From positions 5,208,001 through 5,272,000 of the forward strand of contig NZ_OY764190.1 in the NCBI RefSeq assembly GCF_963668215.1: a stretch of DNA of 64,000 nucleotides. The letters are read 5' to 3'. A program made the position numbers and the translations under genes. The DNA comes from an uncultured Desulfosarcina sp. (GTDB lineage: Bacteria > Desulfobacterota > Desulfobacteria > Desulfobacterales > Desulfosarcinaceae). How positions within the stretch are numbered: position 1 is the first letter of the stretch; each line of letters opens with the position of its first letter. Of the stretch, positions 53,042 to 62,195 are shown piece by piece. Below the pieces are notes generated by a model. It worked only from the letters and a program-made list of their open reading frames with translations. It had not been told where the DNA came from and did not search any database.

Positions 53042-54358
53042 TTATGATGCTGGAAGCGATCCCTCCGGAGGAAGAACCGCGATATCGCCCACGGGATTTT
53101 TCCAAGCCTGATAACCGGCGCGGCCCAGTGCCTCTATTGCGCCGTCTGTGTAGCCTTCATTTTCAAGTTGAGCCCACAGGGCCGCCACCTTTTCCTTGGT
53201 TGCACCCGGTGATGCGTTGCGGAAATATTCCGTGAAAAAGATGAAACCGTCCTTGTCCCTGTCGCAGATGCCATATTCTGCACGCAGCCTGTCCACATAA
53301 GCGTTGAATTCCGTCCAAAAGCTACGGTCGGCACGAATGGCACCCGTCAGGTCGGCAAGCAGTTCAGCCTCCCGGTCGTCATCGGCAAGGGTTAACCAGG
53401 GTCCGACACCCAAAGGCCGGAGATTATCCAGACTGAACGAGAACTCAAGCGGACGGATTCCCGCTCCGTCTTTTGTGTAGACAGAATATCGGGAGTAAAT
53501 GCCGAAAGGATGATTAAATCCGGTGATCAATAGGCCGCCATCGGCGATCAGGGCAAAAATTTCGGACAGCATGGCTTCCCGGATGTCCCTTTCAAAGTAA
53601 AGGAGAACGTTCATGCAGCGGCCAGCGCAGGCAGGCGGGAGTTCGGGATGATCGATGTCTGATTTTAAAAATCTGAGATTTTTCCCTTCGAAGTCCCGGA
53701 TATGGTTATAGACTAGTCGATTGCCGTTTTTTTCAACGCTTGCGCGGGTATGTTCGTCGCAAATCGTCAGTTGGGAACGCAGCTCGTTAAAAAGCGACTG
53801 GAATCGATCTCTGGTTGCATCGGATTGTTCGTTAAGCGGTTTTTTGGGCGCCTGGATGTATTGAAGTTTACCGTGACGATTGAAACAGGCATAGTTGCCG
53901 TCGATATCATACAGCACATAGCGCGAAAAGGATCGGTCGATCCCGAAAACGGACCAGTCCGGCAAGCACTTCGCCGTATCGATCGTTGTTGCCGGCGGAA
54001 ATCCGCACCCGATGTCGATATACACGGGCTGCTCCTGGACGGGAGCGCGAAATTGCCTTTTTACATAGTCATCCAGCTTCTTATGCCGCCCCGGTGCGGT
54101 GACAGGAGGAATGTGCCCGCCCCAGGCCGATGGAAGCATGCCCGGCGTTACCGATGCCAGCAGCCAGATCATCTGACTGTTGATCTCCGTTGCCGGACAC
54201 GATGACCGCTTCATCAGGGTCAGCAGCCGTAAGATTACCCCTTTGGCATTGGTCGACAACGCTGAAAAAGAGATCTTGTCGCATAACCTTGGTGGCAGTC
54301 TCGTGCCAAGCTGCTGTTCGACGAGAGCGTTAAACGATTTTTCCTCTACGGATTCCAT
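53042..54358 (-). CDS. Putative SAM-dependent methyltransferase-like protein
   Basis: A 438-residue protein. A central Rossmann-like region begins YIDIGCGFPPATTID (a motif I-like GCG), followed at distance by ALIADGGLLITGFNH. An N-terminal helical domain of about 110 residues and a C-terminal helical domain of about 100 residues flank it. No assigned family was recognised, and the substrate is unknown. It lies between a GNAT gene and an alpha/beta hydrolase. Confidence 0.6.
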   Translation of the reverse strand: MESVEEKSFNALVEQQLGTRLPPRLCDKISFSALSTNAKGVILRLLTLMKRSSCPATEINSQMIWLLASVTPGMLPSAWGGHIPPVTAPGRHKKLDDYVKRQFRAPVQEQPVYIDIGCGFPPATTIDTAKCLPDWSVFGIDRSFSRYVLYDIDGNYACFNRHGKLQYIQAPKKPLNEQSDATRDRFQSLFNELRSQLTICDEHTRASVEKNGNRLVYNHIRDFEGKNLRFLKSDIDHPELPPACAGRCMNVLLYFERDIREAMLSEIFALIADGGLLITGFNHPFGIYSRYSVYTKDGAGIRPLEFSFSLDNLRPLGVGPWLTLADDDREAELLADLTGAIRADRSFWTEFNAYVDRLRAEYGICDRDKDGFIFFTEYFRNASPGATKEKVAALWAQLENEGYTDGAIEALGRAGYQAWKNPVGDIAVLPPEGSLPAS

Positions 54359-54507
54359 TGATTTCTCTTTTGGTCATCCTCGGATGGAAAGCGAAATCAC
54401 GCCAGCCGAAAACAGTCATGGAAAGTTGAAGCGTTCCAGCTGGCGGTGGCCCGATCCTGCGGGTAGGCATAAACAACAATACAGACAGGCTGTCGCAATA
54501 CCATCAG

Positions 54508-55275
54508 TTATTCGGCCTGCTTAGCCAGCCATAGGGAAATATGGTCGGCAACCTTTTCCCAGCCGGGTTCCTTCAATATCCAGTGGGCGTGCCCCCCGAA
54601 TTCCATATAAGTGGAGATCGGACGATATTTTCTGGCGATCTTTCTCACTACCACTGCCGGGGTAATTTTGTCTTCAGAGCCAGCGATAACCAGCAACGGA
54701 CATTTCACATTTTTACGGCTCACCCCCGCGCCCTTAAAGCCAAGCGGCCATAATCCGATTTCGGCCGCGGCTCTTCCGGACTCCCAAACGCCTTTATTGT
54801 AGATGTACTTTCTTTCCTGCTCCGGAAGTTTGCTCATCATGGCATACACGGCTTTTTTGTAGGTGAGCTTGTGCGGTTTTTTCCAGAATCCTTTTTTAAA
54901 CAGCACGCCGCTGAAACTCCACAACACCGACCATCGGATGGAAAGAATCCAGGCAGGAGCGGCCGGTGTGATCAGAACCGCTGACTTCGCACAACCTCTG
55001 CTTGCCAATATCTGGGCGAGAAGTCCGCCCATGGAATGGCCCATGATGATGGGTTTTTCAGGAAGCTTGTTGATCTCGGTTTCGAGGTCTTTGGCGTAAT
55101 CCAATAAACTGGTTTCGCCTAAACCGTCCGGTGCAGGATCGTTGGGATCGATGTCATGATGCCGCAGATAGGGCGTTATGCATGTATACCCTTTGTCTTC
55201 AAAATACGCTTTGTAGTTATCCCAGTACCAGCCGCCACCCCACATGCCATGAATCATAAAAATTGTTCCCGTCAT
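54508..55275 (-). CDS. Alpha/beta hydrolase
   Basis: A 255-residue protein with the nucleophile elbow GHSMGG, an oxyanion-side motif FMIHGMWGGGWYWD near the N-terminus, and a catalytic Asp (AGSEDKITP) and His (FGGHAHWIL). The ATG at 55275 is fixed by AAAAGGAGG; the frame extends to a GTG at 55296. Esterase or lipase activity is typical; the substrate is unknown. Confidence 0.87.
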   Translation of the reverse strand: MTGTIFMIHGMWGGGWYWDNYKAYFEDKGYTCITPYLRHHDIDPNDPAPDGLGETSLLDYAKDLETEINKLPEKPIIMGHSMGGLLAQILASRGCAKSAVLITPAAPAWILSIRWSVLWSFSGVLFKKGFWKKPHKLTYKKAVYAMMSKLPEQERKYIYNKGVWESGRAAAEIGLWPLGFKGAGVSRKNVKCPLLVIAGSEDKITPAVVVRKIARKYRPISTYMEFGGHAHWILKEPGWEKVADHISLWLAKQAE

Positions 55276-55381
55276 GTCCACCCTCCTTTTTTTCACTCCA
55301 CCAATGCGCTTTTATTCGATAAACAACTCTGCCGCTGCCAGATTGGTAATTTCTTCATTGCCTTTCCAGTTGGATGAAAGC

Positions 55382-57850
55382 CTATCGGTTGTGCAGGTCC
55401 CCACCGACAATCCGGTGCATGGCGTCGGCCAGGCGGTAGGTGTTGACCGGTTTGGCAATAATTTCCAGCACGCCGATCTTTCTGGCCCTATCTTCGATTT
55501 CTTTGCTCATATACCCCGAGGTCAGTATTACAGGGACTTCGATGCCAGAATCCCTCAACCGTCGAACGATTTCCAGTCCCGTGAGCTGGGGCATGGTGTT
55601 GTCCGTGATGATAAGGTCGAATTGGCCCGGATTCGAAACAATCGTTTCCATTGCCTTTCGGCCGTCCGTATATGCCGAAACCCGGTAGCCGAGGTTGGAA
55701 AGGATGGATTCCAGGGCCGAGGCGATGTCCGGCTCGTCATCGATCAACGCTACACGCGCACTGCCTTTCTTGAGGGATACATCCTCGGAGATCTGTATCG
55801 GCTGCCCGGTTTCCGTACAGGGGAAGAGAATATTGAAAGTCGTCCCCTCCCCTTTCTCGCTGTAGATGGAAATCGTCCCGTCCAGTTTCTTGACGATGCC
55901 ATGCACAACGGATAGTCCGAGCCCGGTCCCTTTTCCCTGCGCTTTGGTAGTGAAGAAAGGTTCAAACACTTTCTCACGGACTTCGGGCGGCATACCGTCC
56001 CCGGTATCCGATATCCGAAGCAAAACATGGCTTCCCGGATTCACGTCCGGATGGGTCCGGATGAATTCTTCATCGACAATAAAATCCATGAGTTCCAATC
56101 GCACAGTTCCGGCTTTGTCCCCGATGGCATGGACGGCATTGGTAAAAAGGTTCATGGCCACCTGGTGGATCTGGGTCGGCTCCGCTAAAATAGCGGCATC
56201 GCTTTCGATCCGGCTCTGAATGTCGATGGTCGCCGGTATGGATGCACGAAGAAGCTTCAGGGCCTCCTTCAATACCGTTTTGGGCTGCATCGGCCTGAGT
56301 TCGACCTCCGTTTTTCGGCTGAAGGTCAGGATTTGGCTGACCAGGTCACGCGCCCGCGCCGACGCCTTCAGGATTCGCCGAATATATTTTTCCGTATCGG
56401 GATCATGCTTTCTTTCCATCAGCGCAAGCTCGGCGTATCCGAAAATGGCGCTGAGAATGTTGTTGAAATCGTGAGCGATACCGCCGGCCAAAGTCCCGAT
56501 GGCTTCAAGCTTTTGCCCCTGAAGCAGCCGCTTTTCCAACTTCAGTTCCTCGGTGATGTCCCGGCCAATTTCAAGGTATCCTTGGATGGTGCCCTTGTCA
56601 TCCCGCATCGGCACGAGCATGACGTCCAGCGTCACCGGCCCCGGCTTGCAATCTCTTAGCACCACCCGTCCCGACCAGGGCGTTCCCTGCGCCAGAGACC
56701 GCCAGATCACATCCGCCGGAACGTTGCCCAAATTGTCGAGCACCGGCTCACGATGCATCACCTCCTCGACGGTTTTGCCGGTGATTTTCTCAAAAGCCTT
56801 ATTGGCGTGGACAATTTTCCGATCCAGTCCGATCTGCAAAATCATTTCGGCAGCATGCTGGGTGATCTGCTGCATCAGCAATATCATTTTTTGGATGGGG
56901 TCGCCGATCCGATTGGAAAAAAACACGATCGCGGCAACGGTGAGGATAAGAAAAACAAATCCACTGATGGAAATGGTAATCAAAATCCTGTTTACCGGAG
57001 CCATGATCGCAGCTCTGTCCTGGCAAAAAACAGCGATCCATCCGGTAAGATCAACCGGATAGAATCCGGCAATTCTTTCGGTCCCCTCGAAAAGATAGGA
57101 TGCGGTTCCAACCTTGCCACCCATCAGGACCTGCCGGACCGCTTCGGTTCCGGGCTGGTCGAAAAGACGCTTTTTTAAAATGAACTCCTTTCGTGGATGA
57201 AAAAGAATCAACCCTTCATCGTCGATGATGTAGCTGTACCCCTTATTTGCCGAGCTTGCCTTCGATGCCAGCTGAATAATGAACTCCGCTTCAAAGGGGA
57301 ACCCGACCACACCGAGAAATTCCTTATCGCGCAAAATGGGAACGGCTACGACGATAATGGGAGCGCCAAGTGTGGCATTGCCGCGGGCGTGAAGCGGGCC
57401 GGCCACGCTGGCCTGCCCTTCTTTGGCCTTCAGGAAATAGTCGCGGGTGGAAAGATCCAATCCGATCTGCTGATGGAAAACCGCATCGGCCCTTGCGATG
57501 CCGTGTCGATCCAGCAAAAAAATCGTGAAATACTTGTTTCCGATCCGTTTATGGATCGCGTCCAGACTTTTTTGGGCGGCCTGGTAATCCCCGGTGATGG
57601 CGGCCTCGACAATGATCGGTTTTGCGGCGATGGCCGAAGCCAGTACGATCTCTTGCCTTAACCTGTCATCGATGGTGGCAGCAATGTCTTCTGCCCGATG
57701 CACGGCCATTTCCTTGGACATTTCGATAAGCGGTCTGGAAATCTGGATATAAATGACCACCCCGGCGATAAGAAATGGAACGATGACTGCAGCAATACCG
57801 CCGAGGATCATTTTGGTTTTGAAGGAAATCGTTTTCAATGTTTTTCCCAT
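55382..57850 (-). CDS. Membrane hybrid sensor histidine kinase (Cache-PAS-HisKA-HATPase-receiver)
   Basis: About 822 residues. Membrane helix 1 (about 20-40), then a large extracytoplasmic dCache-like domain (about 45-305; HGIARADAVFHQQIGLDLSTRDYFLKA), helix 2 (about 310-335), a PAS domain, HisKA with His460 in GGIAHDFNNILSAIFGYAE, HATPase_c (GKGTGLGLSVVHGIVKK) and a C-terminal receiver with Asp in LIITDNTMP. The start at 57850 is the first Met before the helix; 57931 would add 27 residues. The partner and ligand are unknown. Confidence 0.9.
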   Translation of the reverse strand: MGKTLKTISFKTKMILGGIAAVIVPFLIAGVVIYIQISRPLIEMSKEMAVHRAEDIAATIDDRLRQEIVLASAIAAKPIIVEAAITGDYQAAQKSLDAIHKRIGNKYFTIFLLDRHGIARADAVFHQQIGLDLSTRDYFLKAKEGQASVAGPLHARGNATLGAPIIVVAVPILRDKEFLGVVGFPFEAEFIIQLASKASSANKGYSYIIDDEGLILFHPRKEFILKKRLFDQPGTEAVRQVLMGGKVGTASYLFEGTERIAGFYPVDLTGWIAVFCQDRAAIMAPVNRILITISISGFVFLILTVAAIVFFSNRIGDPIQKMILLMQQITQHAAEMILQIGLDRKIVHANKAFEKITGKTVEEVMHREPVLDNLGNVPADVIWRSLAQGTPWSGRVVLRDCKPGPVTLDVMLVPMRDDKGTIQGYLEIGRDITEELKLEKRLLQGQKLEAIGTLAGGIAHDFNNILSAIFGYAELALMERKHDPDTEKYIRRILKASARARDLVSQILTFSRKTEVELRPMQPKTVLKEALKLLRASIPATIDIQSRIESDAAILAEPTQIHQVAMNLFTNAVHAIGDKAGTVRLELMDFIVDEEFIRTHPDVNPGSHVLLRISDTGDGMPPEVREKVFEPFFTTKAQGKGTGLGLSVVHGIVKKLDGTISIYSEKGEGTTFNILFPCTETGQPIQISEDVSLKKGSARVALIDDEPDIASALESILSNLGYRVSAYTDGRKAMETIVSNPGQFDLIITDNTMPQLTGLEIVRRLRDSGIEVPVILTSGYMSKEIEDRARKIGVLEIIAKPVNTYRLADAMHRIVGGDLHNR

Positions 57851-58046
57851 GAAACCGCCAAAACAAACACGCTGTCGTTGAAGAGGAGACGGATGAAAAC
57901 GCGAAGATGTGCGAAGCAGCTGCAAAGGCATTATAGCAGAAAACAGAGGCAGCGCAAGAATCGGTGTGTTCGTTGGTTGTCGGGCCGTCGGTTTCGCAGT
58001 CCATTTTTTATTGTTTATTTTTTTTACTAAAGTTTCCTATAAAGCA

Positions 58047-59378
58047 TCACGCCGCCATGTGCAGCAGTACGTCCACCAGTGAATTTATGACGGATATACG
58101 TGGGCCAGGGAAAAGCCTACGAAAATTATCGTCCATGGCGGCTTTGGCTATCGATCGGCGAACGTCCGAGAAGGCAAAATGGCTCCGGCCATCAACTGCA
58201 TATCGACGGGTTGGTGTCTTCTCGGCCCGACTTGCATAGATCCAGGCGACGGTGGTCGCCAGCATGCAAAAGTGCAGGTGGTTGCCGACCGCCTGCGGAT
58301 GACGGGTTTGCGTTTCGGCACTGCCGATGTCGCGTTTCAGTTCTTTGAACAGGGCTTCGATTTTCCAGCGGGCACCATAATACTCAACGATCTGTCGAAC
58401 GGACAGGGACATGTCGGTTGAGAAAAAAGCCACCCACTGGGTTTGTCGATAAACCCAAACCACTTTGACGGCACAGCGCATCGTTTTGAGCATGACCACA
58501 CGCTCATAGGCCAAGATGGTCCTGTCGCGGCCATACAAATTGACGGTGTATTCCTGTGCCAGAGATCTGTAATACGCAGCCATCGACGCCGCATTGCCCA
58601 ATTTCCGGCCGTATTTTCGGGGCCGCCCCACCCGACTGCTGACATGCGGACCGGGCAGATCGAACAGATTGCTGTTCGATCTGAGCCGGGAAATCATGTC
58701 AATCCATATTCCCAGTCGATCATGCAGCGGCTTCCACAAGCCATTGTTACCGAACCAGGAATCGGTGGTGACGATGATCCGCTTTCGACCAAAGACCCCG
58801 GCAACATCTGTGATCATGTCGACAGCCATGGCCATCTTGCTGGTAAACGCCAATTTCGGCCCGCCTTGGCGATGCATGCGGGCAATGCTCTTTTTCAGGT
58901 GATAGAAGCGGTAGCTCAAGGGCAGGCACGCCCATCGTCCCTTGACGATCTTCAGCAGTCCCACGGTAACGACATTCTGTGCCCACGGATATTTCGACTG
59001 ATTCTGTTTGGCAGCATGATCGAATATCTTTTCGCATCCGAAGATTTTCTTGCCCGTTTTGGGGTTGACATAGTCATCCAGTGCCAGCAACAGCCGCCCG
59101 CCGGTCAGTGGTTGGGGAATCATTTTCCACAGCGTCTGCCACAATCGTTTCCATGGTATCTTTGGAGATGCCATGAACGTGTAGAATCGTTTTCGCCGTA
59201 TCCCGGTAAAGCCGAACAGGGATCTGAGACACCGGAGGATGCACGATGTCCTGGACGAGGCGAAAGGCACGATGATCGCCATGATCGTATAGGTGAACCA
59301 GATTCCGCGCTCTTGACCTTTTCGAGACTGCGGGAATTCGTTTTTGAGTTTTTCGAGAATGTCGTGTAGGATGAACAT
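58047..59378 (-). CDS. IS4-type DDE transposase
   Basis: A transposase of about 443 residues. Catalytic Asp residues are in LLALDDYVN and VTTDSWFGN. The YREK signature is intact in YYGARWKIEALFKELK, with its Glu. The frame is full length, so the element may be recent. The start at the ATG at 59378 follows GGGAG. I could not identify terminal inverted repeats or a target duplication. Confidence 0.88.
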   Translation of the reverse strand: MFILHDILEKLKNEFPQSRKGQERGIWFTYTIMAIIVPFASSRTSCILRCLRSLFGFTGIRRKRFYTFMASPKIPWKRLWQTLWKMIPQPLTGGRLLLALDDYVNPKTGKKIFGCEKIFDHAAKQNQSKYPWAQNVVTVGLLKIVKGRWACLPLSYRFYHLKKSIARMHRQGGPKLAFTSKMAMAVDMITDVAGVFGRKRIIVTTDSWFGNNGLWKPLHDRLGIWIDMISRLRSNSNLFDLPGPHVSSRVGRPRKYGRKLGNAASMAAYYRSLAQEYTVNLYGRDRTILAYERVVMLKTMRCAVKVVWVYRQTQWVAFFSTDMSLSVRQIVEYYGARWKIEALFKELKRDIGSAETQTRHPQAVGNHLHFCMLATTVAWIYASRAEKTPTRRYAVDGRSHFAFSDVRRSIAKAAMDDNFRRLFPGPRISVINSLVDVLLHMAA

Positions 59379-59824
59379 GCGAGGCTCCCGGTTTTGGTGT
59401 TTTTTTTCGTGGTAGAAGAAGCATACCACAACCGGCCCTCGCATTCAATCATAACTTCCCGTATTTTATACATATTTACGCTTATCATTAAAAAATCAGC
59501 CGAATATGTCCAATGATATCAATGGGTTACAAGGAGCCGCCATTCTATTAACCGCCTGTAATCATTAACAATATTTACACGTCGCGAGAATTCTCAACCA
59601 TCTTGCCGCCACCCAAAACGGGGAAACTTCAGTTTTTTTTACTAACCACCGATAGTAGGATTGTTTGGACGTGGACGATTGAATCGGAAGTGATGGTGGG
59701 AAAGATGCGGATCTGCGACTGGTTGCGGAGAAATAGAACAAAGGTTCATTACAGGGAGATCGGTGTGGTTTTCGCCGACTTCGACGCCGGGAAGTTCTCC
59801 GGGCATGATCGGATAGTTCGAAAT
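59379..59824. other. Intergenic region between transposase and EIIC-EAL gene
   Basis: About 445 nt; the left part is A+T-rich and may contain the insertion-sequence end. An open frame runs from 59603 into the EIIC-EAL gene, so part may be coding if an earlier start is used. No terminal repeat or promoter is clear. Confidence 0.4.
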
Positions 59825-62005
59825 ATGGTCAACCGAATACAAAAATCGACGGAACGGATCGTTTCGTTGCTGGAGGCCATTGCCGATACCCCGCTTTTAA
59901 CATCCGTTCGCCAGGGACTCGCTCTTGTCGTTCCCTTGGTTATCGTCGGTGCCGTGGCCCTGCTGGTCCTTAATTTGCCATTGCCACAGATCCACCATTT
60001 CCTGACCTCGATCTGGGGTGAGAAGTGGCAGGAGCTATGCCACCTGATACAACAAAGCTCTTTCAGCATTGCCGCCCTGGCCGCATTGGTTTGCATCAGT
60101 TCCTCCTACGCCAAGGCCCGGGGAACCCTGGCAAATCATCAGCGCATCAACGCACGGGTAACTGCCATTGTCAGTCTTGCGTGCTATTTTATGCTGGCGG
60201 TTCCCATGCACGGCGACCTGCCACGGGAAATGTTTTCCATCGGAGGTGGCGGTTTCCCCATCGCCCTTTGTACGGCCGTTGTCGGCACGCCTCTTTTTCT
60301 GTTTTTCCTGCGCCATCTTCACCTTTCAAATTTTTTCCGCACCAACGGCGTGGATTCCGATTTCCAGGATGCGCTGGCGGCGGTTCCGGCCATCATGGTC
60401 ATCCTATTGTTCTTTGGATCGGTACGTCTGCTGTTCCACTACGAAGGGGTGGGAAATCTCCATGAACAGGTACAAAACGTTTTCGGTCTGCCTTTTTCCA
60501 AAGACCACTTCGGTCTTCCCGCGGGTCTGGGATATATCAGCCTGTCGCAAATCTTGTGGTTTTTTGGCATACACGGACCGAACCTGCTTCACAGTGTGGA
60601 GAGCAGCGTACTCATTCCCAACCTTATAGACAACATTGCCGCTGTGTCCGGCGGGGCCGCCGCCCACCACATATTGACCAAACCTTTTTTCGATACATTC
60701 GTCCACATCGGCGGTTCGGGCGCGACACTGAGCCTGATCATCGCCCTTCTTCTCAAGGGTAAAGACATCAGTTCAAGGCGTCTGGCCTGGGTTGCCCTGC
60801 TGCCCGCTTTGTTCAACGTCAACGAGATCGTTCTTTTCGGATTGCCGCTGGTTCTCAATCCCATCTATGTCATTCCTTTTCTTCTGGCACCCATCATCGA
60901 ACTGCTGATCGCCTATACGGCAACTGCCGCCGGTTGGGTCCCCATGACCATAGCCAATATTCATTGGACTTCTCCACCGTTGATAGGCGGTTATTCGGCC
61001 ACGGGCTCGGCCACCGGCGCACTGCTGCAAATCATTTGTCTCGCTGCGGGAACCGCGGCCTACCTGCCCTTCGTAAAATTGGCCAACACCCTTCATTCGC
61101 GGCGATTTAAAAACTCCCTGGATGCCCTCTGTCGAACGGTAAACGACGAAGGGACGGGTTCCGGGCAACGCAAGTGCATGAACCTGCCGGGGCAAGCCGG
61201 CCATCTGTCGAGAAACCTGGCGTTCGACCTCATCGCTTCATTGGAAAAGGACCAGAACATTTTCCTTGCCTACCAGCCGCAGGTGGATGCGTCCAAAACC
61301 AATCCGTTGCCGGTCGGGGCCGAAGCCCTGCTCCGCTGGCGGCACCCGGTCTACGGGCCTGTTCCACCCCATGTCACCGTGGCGCTGGCCGAGGAAATGG
61401 ACGTCATTGAAAAACTCACCATGCTGGTTCTGCATAAAGCCTGCGTTCAGCAGATGGTTTTGTTCAACAACGGCTTTAAGAATGCGGTCATTTCGGTCAA
61501 TATGCCGCCGACTCATTTTTACGATGAACATCTGGCGGACAAGGTGGATGCGATTTTGCGCAAGACCGGGCTTCCCCATCACCTGCTGAAAATCGAGGTA
61601 ACGGAGACCATGACCCTGGCGGCTGACGATCAACCGGTCGAAACGCTGCGACGCCTGCGGGAGATGGGCGTTATGGTGGCCATTGACGATTTCGGCATGG
61701 GGCATACCTCCTTGCGGTATATCAAGGAGTTTCCTGTTCAAACCGTCAAAATCGACCGTTCCCTGACCCAGGATACAGCCGACGGGGTCAACGACCACAT
61801 CGTCAGAAGCATCGTCGATCTTTGCAACGCCCTGGATATCCAGATCATCGTCGAAGGGGTGGAGACAGAAGAGCAACTCATGCGGTTCAGGGCCCACGGC
61901 TGCAGACTTTTTCAAGGATATCTGTTCAGCAGGCCGCTTCCCGAGCATGCGTATTTGCCGTTTTTCCAGAACAGCCGGCCGTTGAGACTGGTGGTAAATC
62001 GGTAG
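59825..62005 (+). CDS. Fusion of PTS EIIC-like (lactose/cellobiose) membrane domain and EAL phosphodiesterase
   Basis: About 726 residues. The N-terminal ~430 residues are a multi-helix EIIC of the LacE/ChbC type; FGIHGPNLLHSV and LFNVNEIVLFGLPLVLNP are hallmark segments. The rest is an EAL domain with Glu500-Ala-Leu, SVNMPP, EVTET, AIDDFGMGHTS, VKIDRS and EGVETEEQ, so all c-di-GMP phosphodiesterase residues are visible. No EIIA, EIIB or sugar kinase genes are adjacent, so the EIIC part may act as a sensor. The start is uncertain; the frame opens at 59603. Confidence 0.85.
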   Translation: MVNRIQKSTERIVSLLEAIADTPLLTSVRQGLALVVPLVIVGAVALLVLNLPLPQIHHFLTSIWGEKWQELCHLIQQSSFSIAALAALVCISSSYAKARGTLANHQRINARVTAIVSLACYFMLAVPMHGDLPREMFSIGGGGFPIALCTAVVGTPLFLFFLRHLHLSNFFRTNGVDSDFQDALAAVPAIMVILLFFGSVRLLFHYEGVGNLHEQVQNVFGLPFSKDHFGLPAGLGYISLSQILWFFGIHGPNLLHSVESSVLIPNLIDNIAAVSGGAAAHHILTKPFFDTFVHIGGSGATLSLIIALLLKGKDISSRRLAWVALLPALFNVNEIVLFGLPLVLNPIYVIPFLLAPIIELLIAYTATAAGWVPMTIANIHWTSPPLIGGYSATGSATGALLQIICLAAGTAAYLPFVKLANTLHSRRFKNSLDALCRTVNDEGTGSGQRKCMNLPGQAGHLSRNLAFDLIASLEKDQNIFLAYQPQVDASKTNPLPVGAEALLRWRHPVYGPVPPHVTVALAEEMDVIEKLTMLVLHKACVQQMVLFNNGFKNAVISVNMPPTHFYDEHLADKVDAILRKTGLPHHLLKIEVTETMTLAADDQPVETLRRLREMGVMVAIDDFGMGHTSLRYIKEFPVQTVKIDRSLTQDTADGVNDHIVRSIVDLCNALDIQIIVEGVETEEQLMRFRAHGCRLFQGYLFSRPLPEHAYLPFFQNSRPLRLVVNR

Positions 62006-62195
62006 GATTGTAGTATCAGTACAGTCGGTTCATGTTCCATCCAACTGGCAGGTTGTAAGAGCGATTGTTAGTCCTCGTCTCTTCGAAACTCCGAAAGGAT
62101 TCGAATAGCTGTTCCCCCAATCAAATCGATACCCGATCAATCAATATCGACGGTACCGACGAACACGTCCATGCCAGCGGCGACTGAATGGATCT

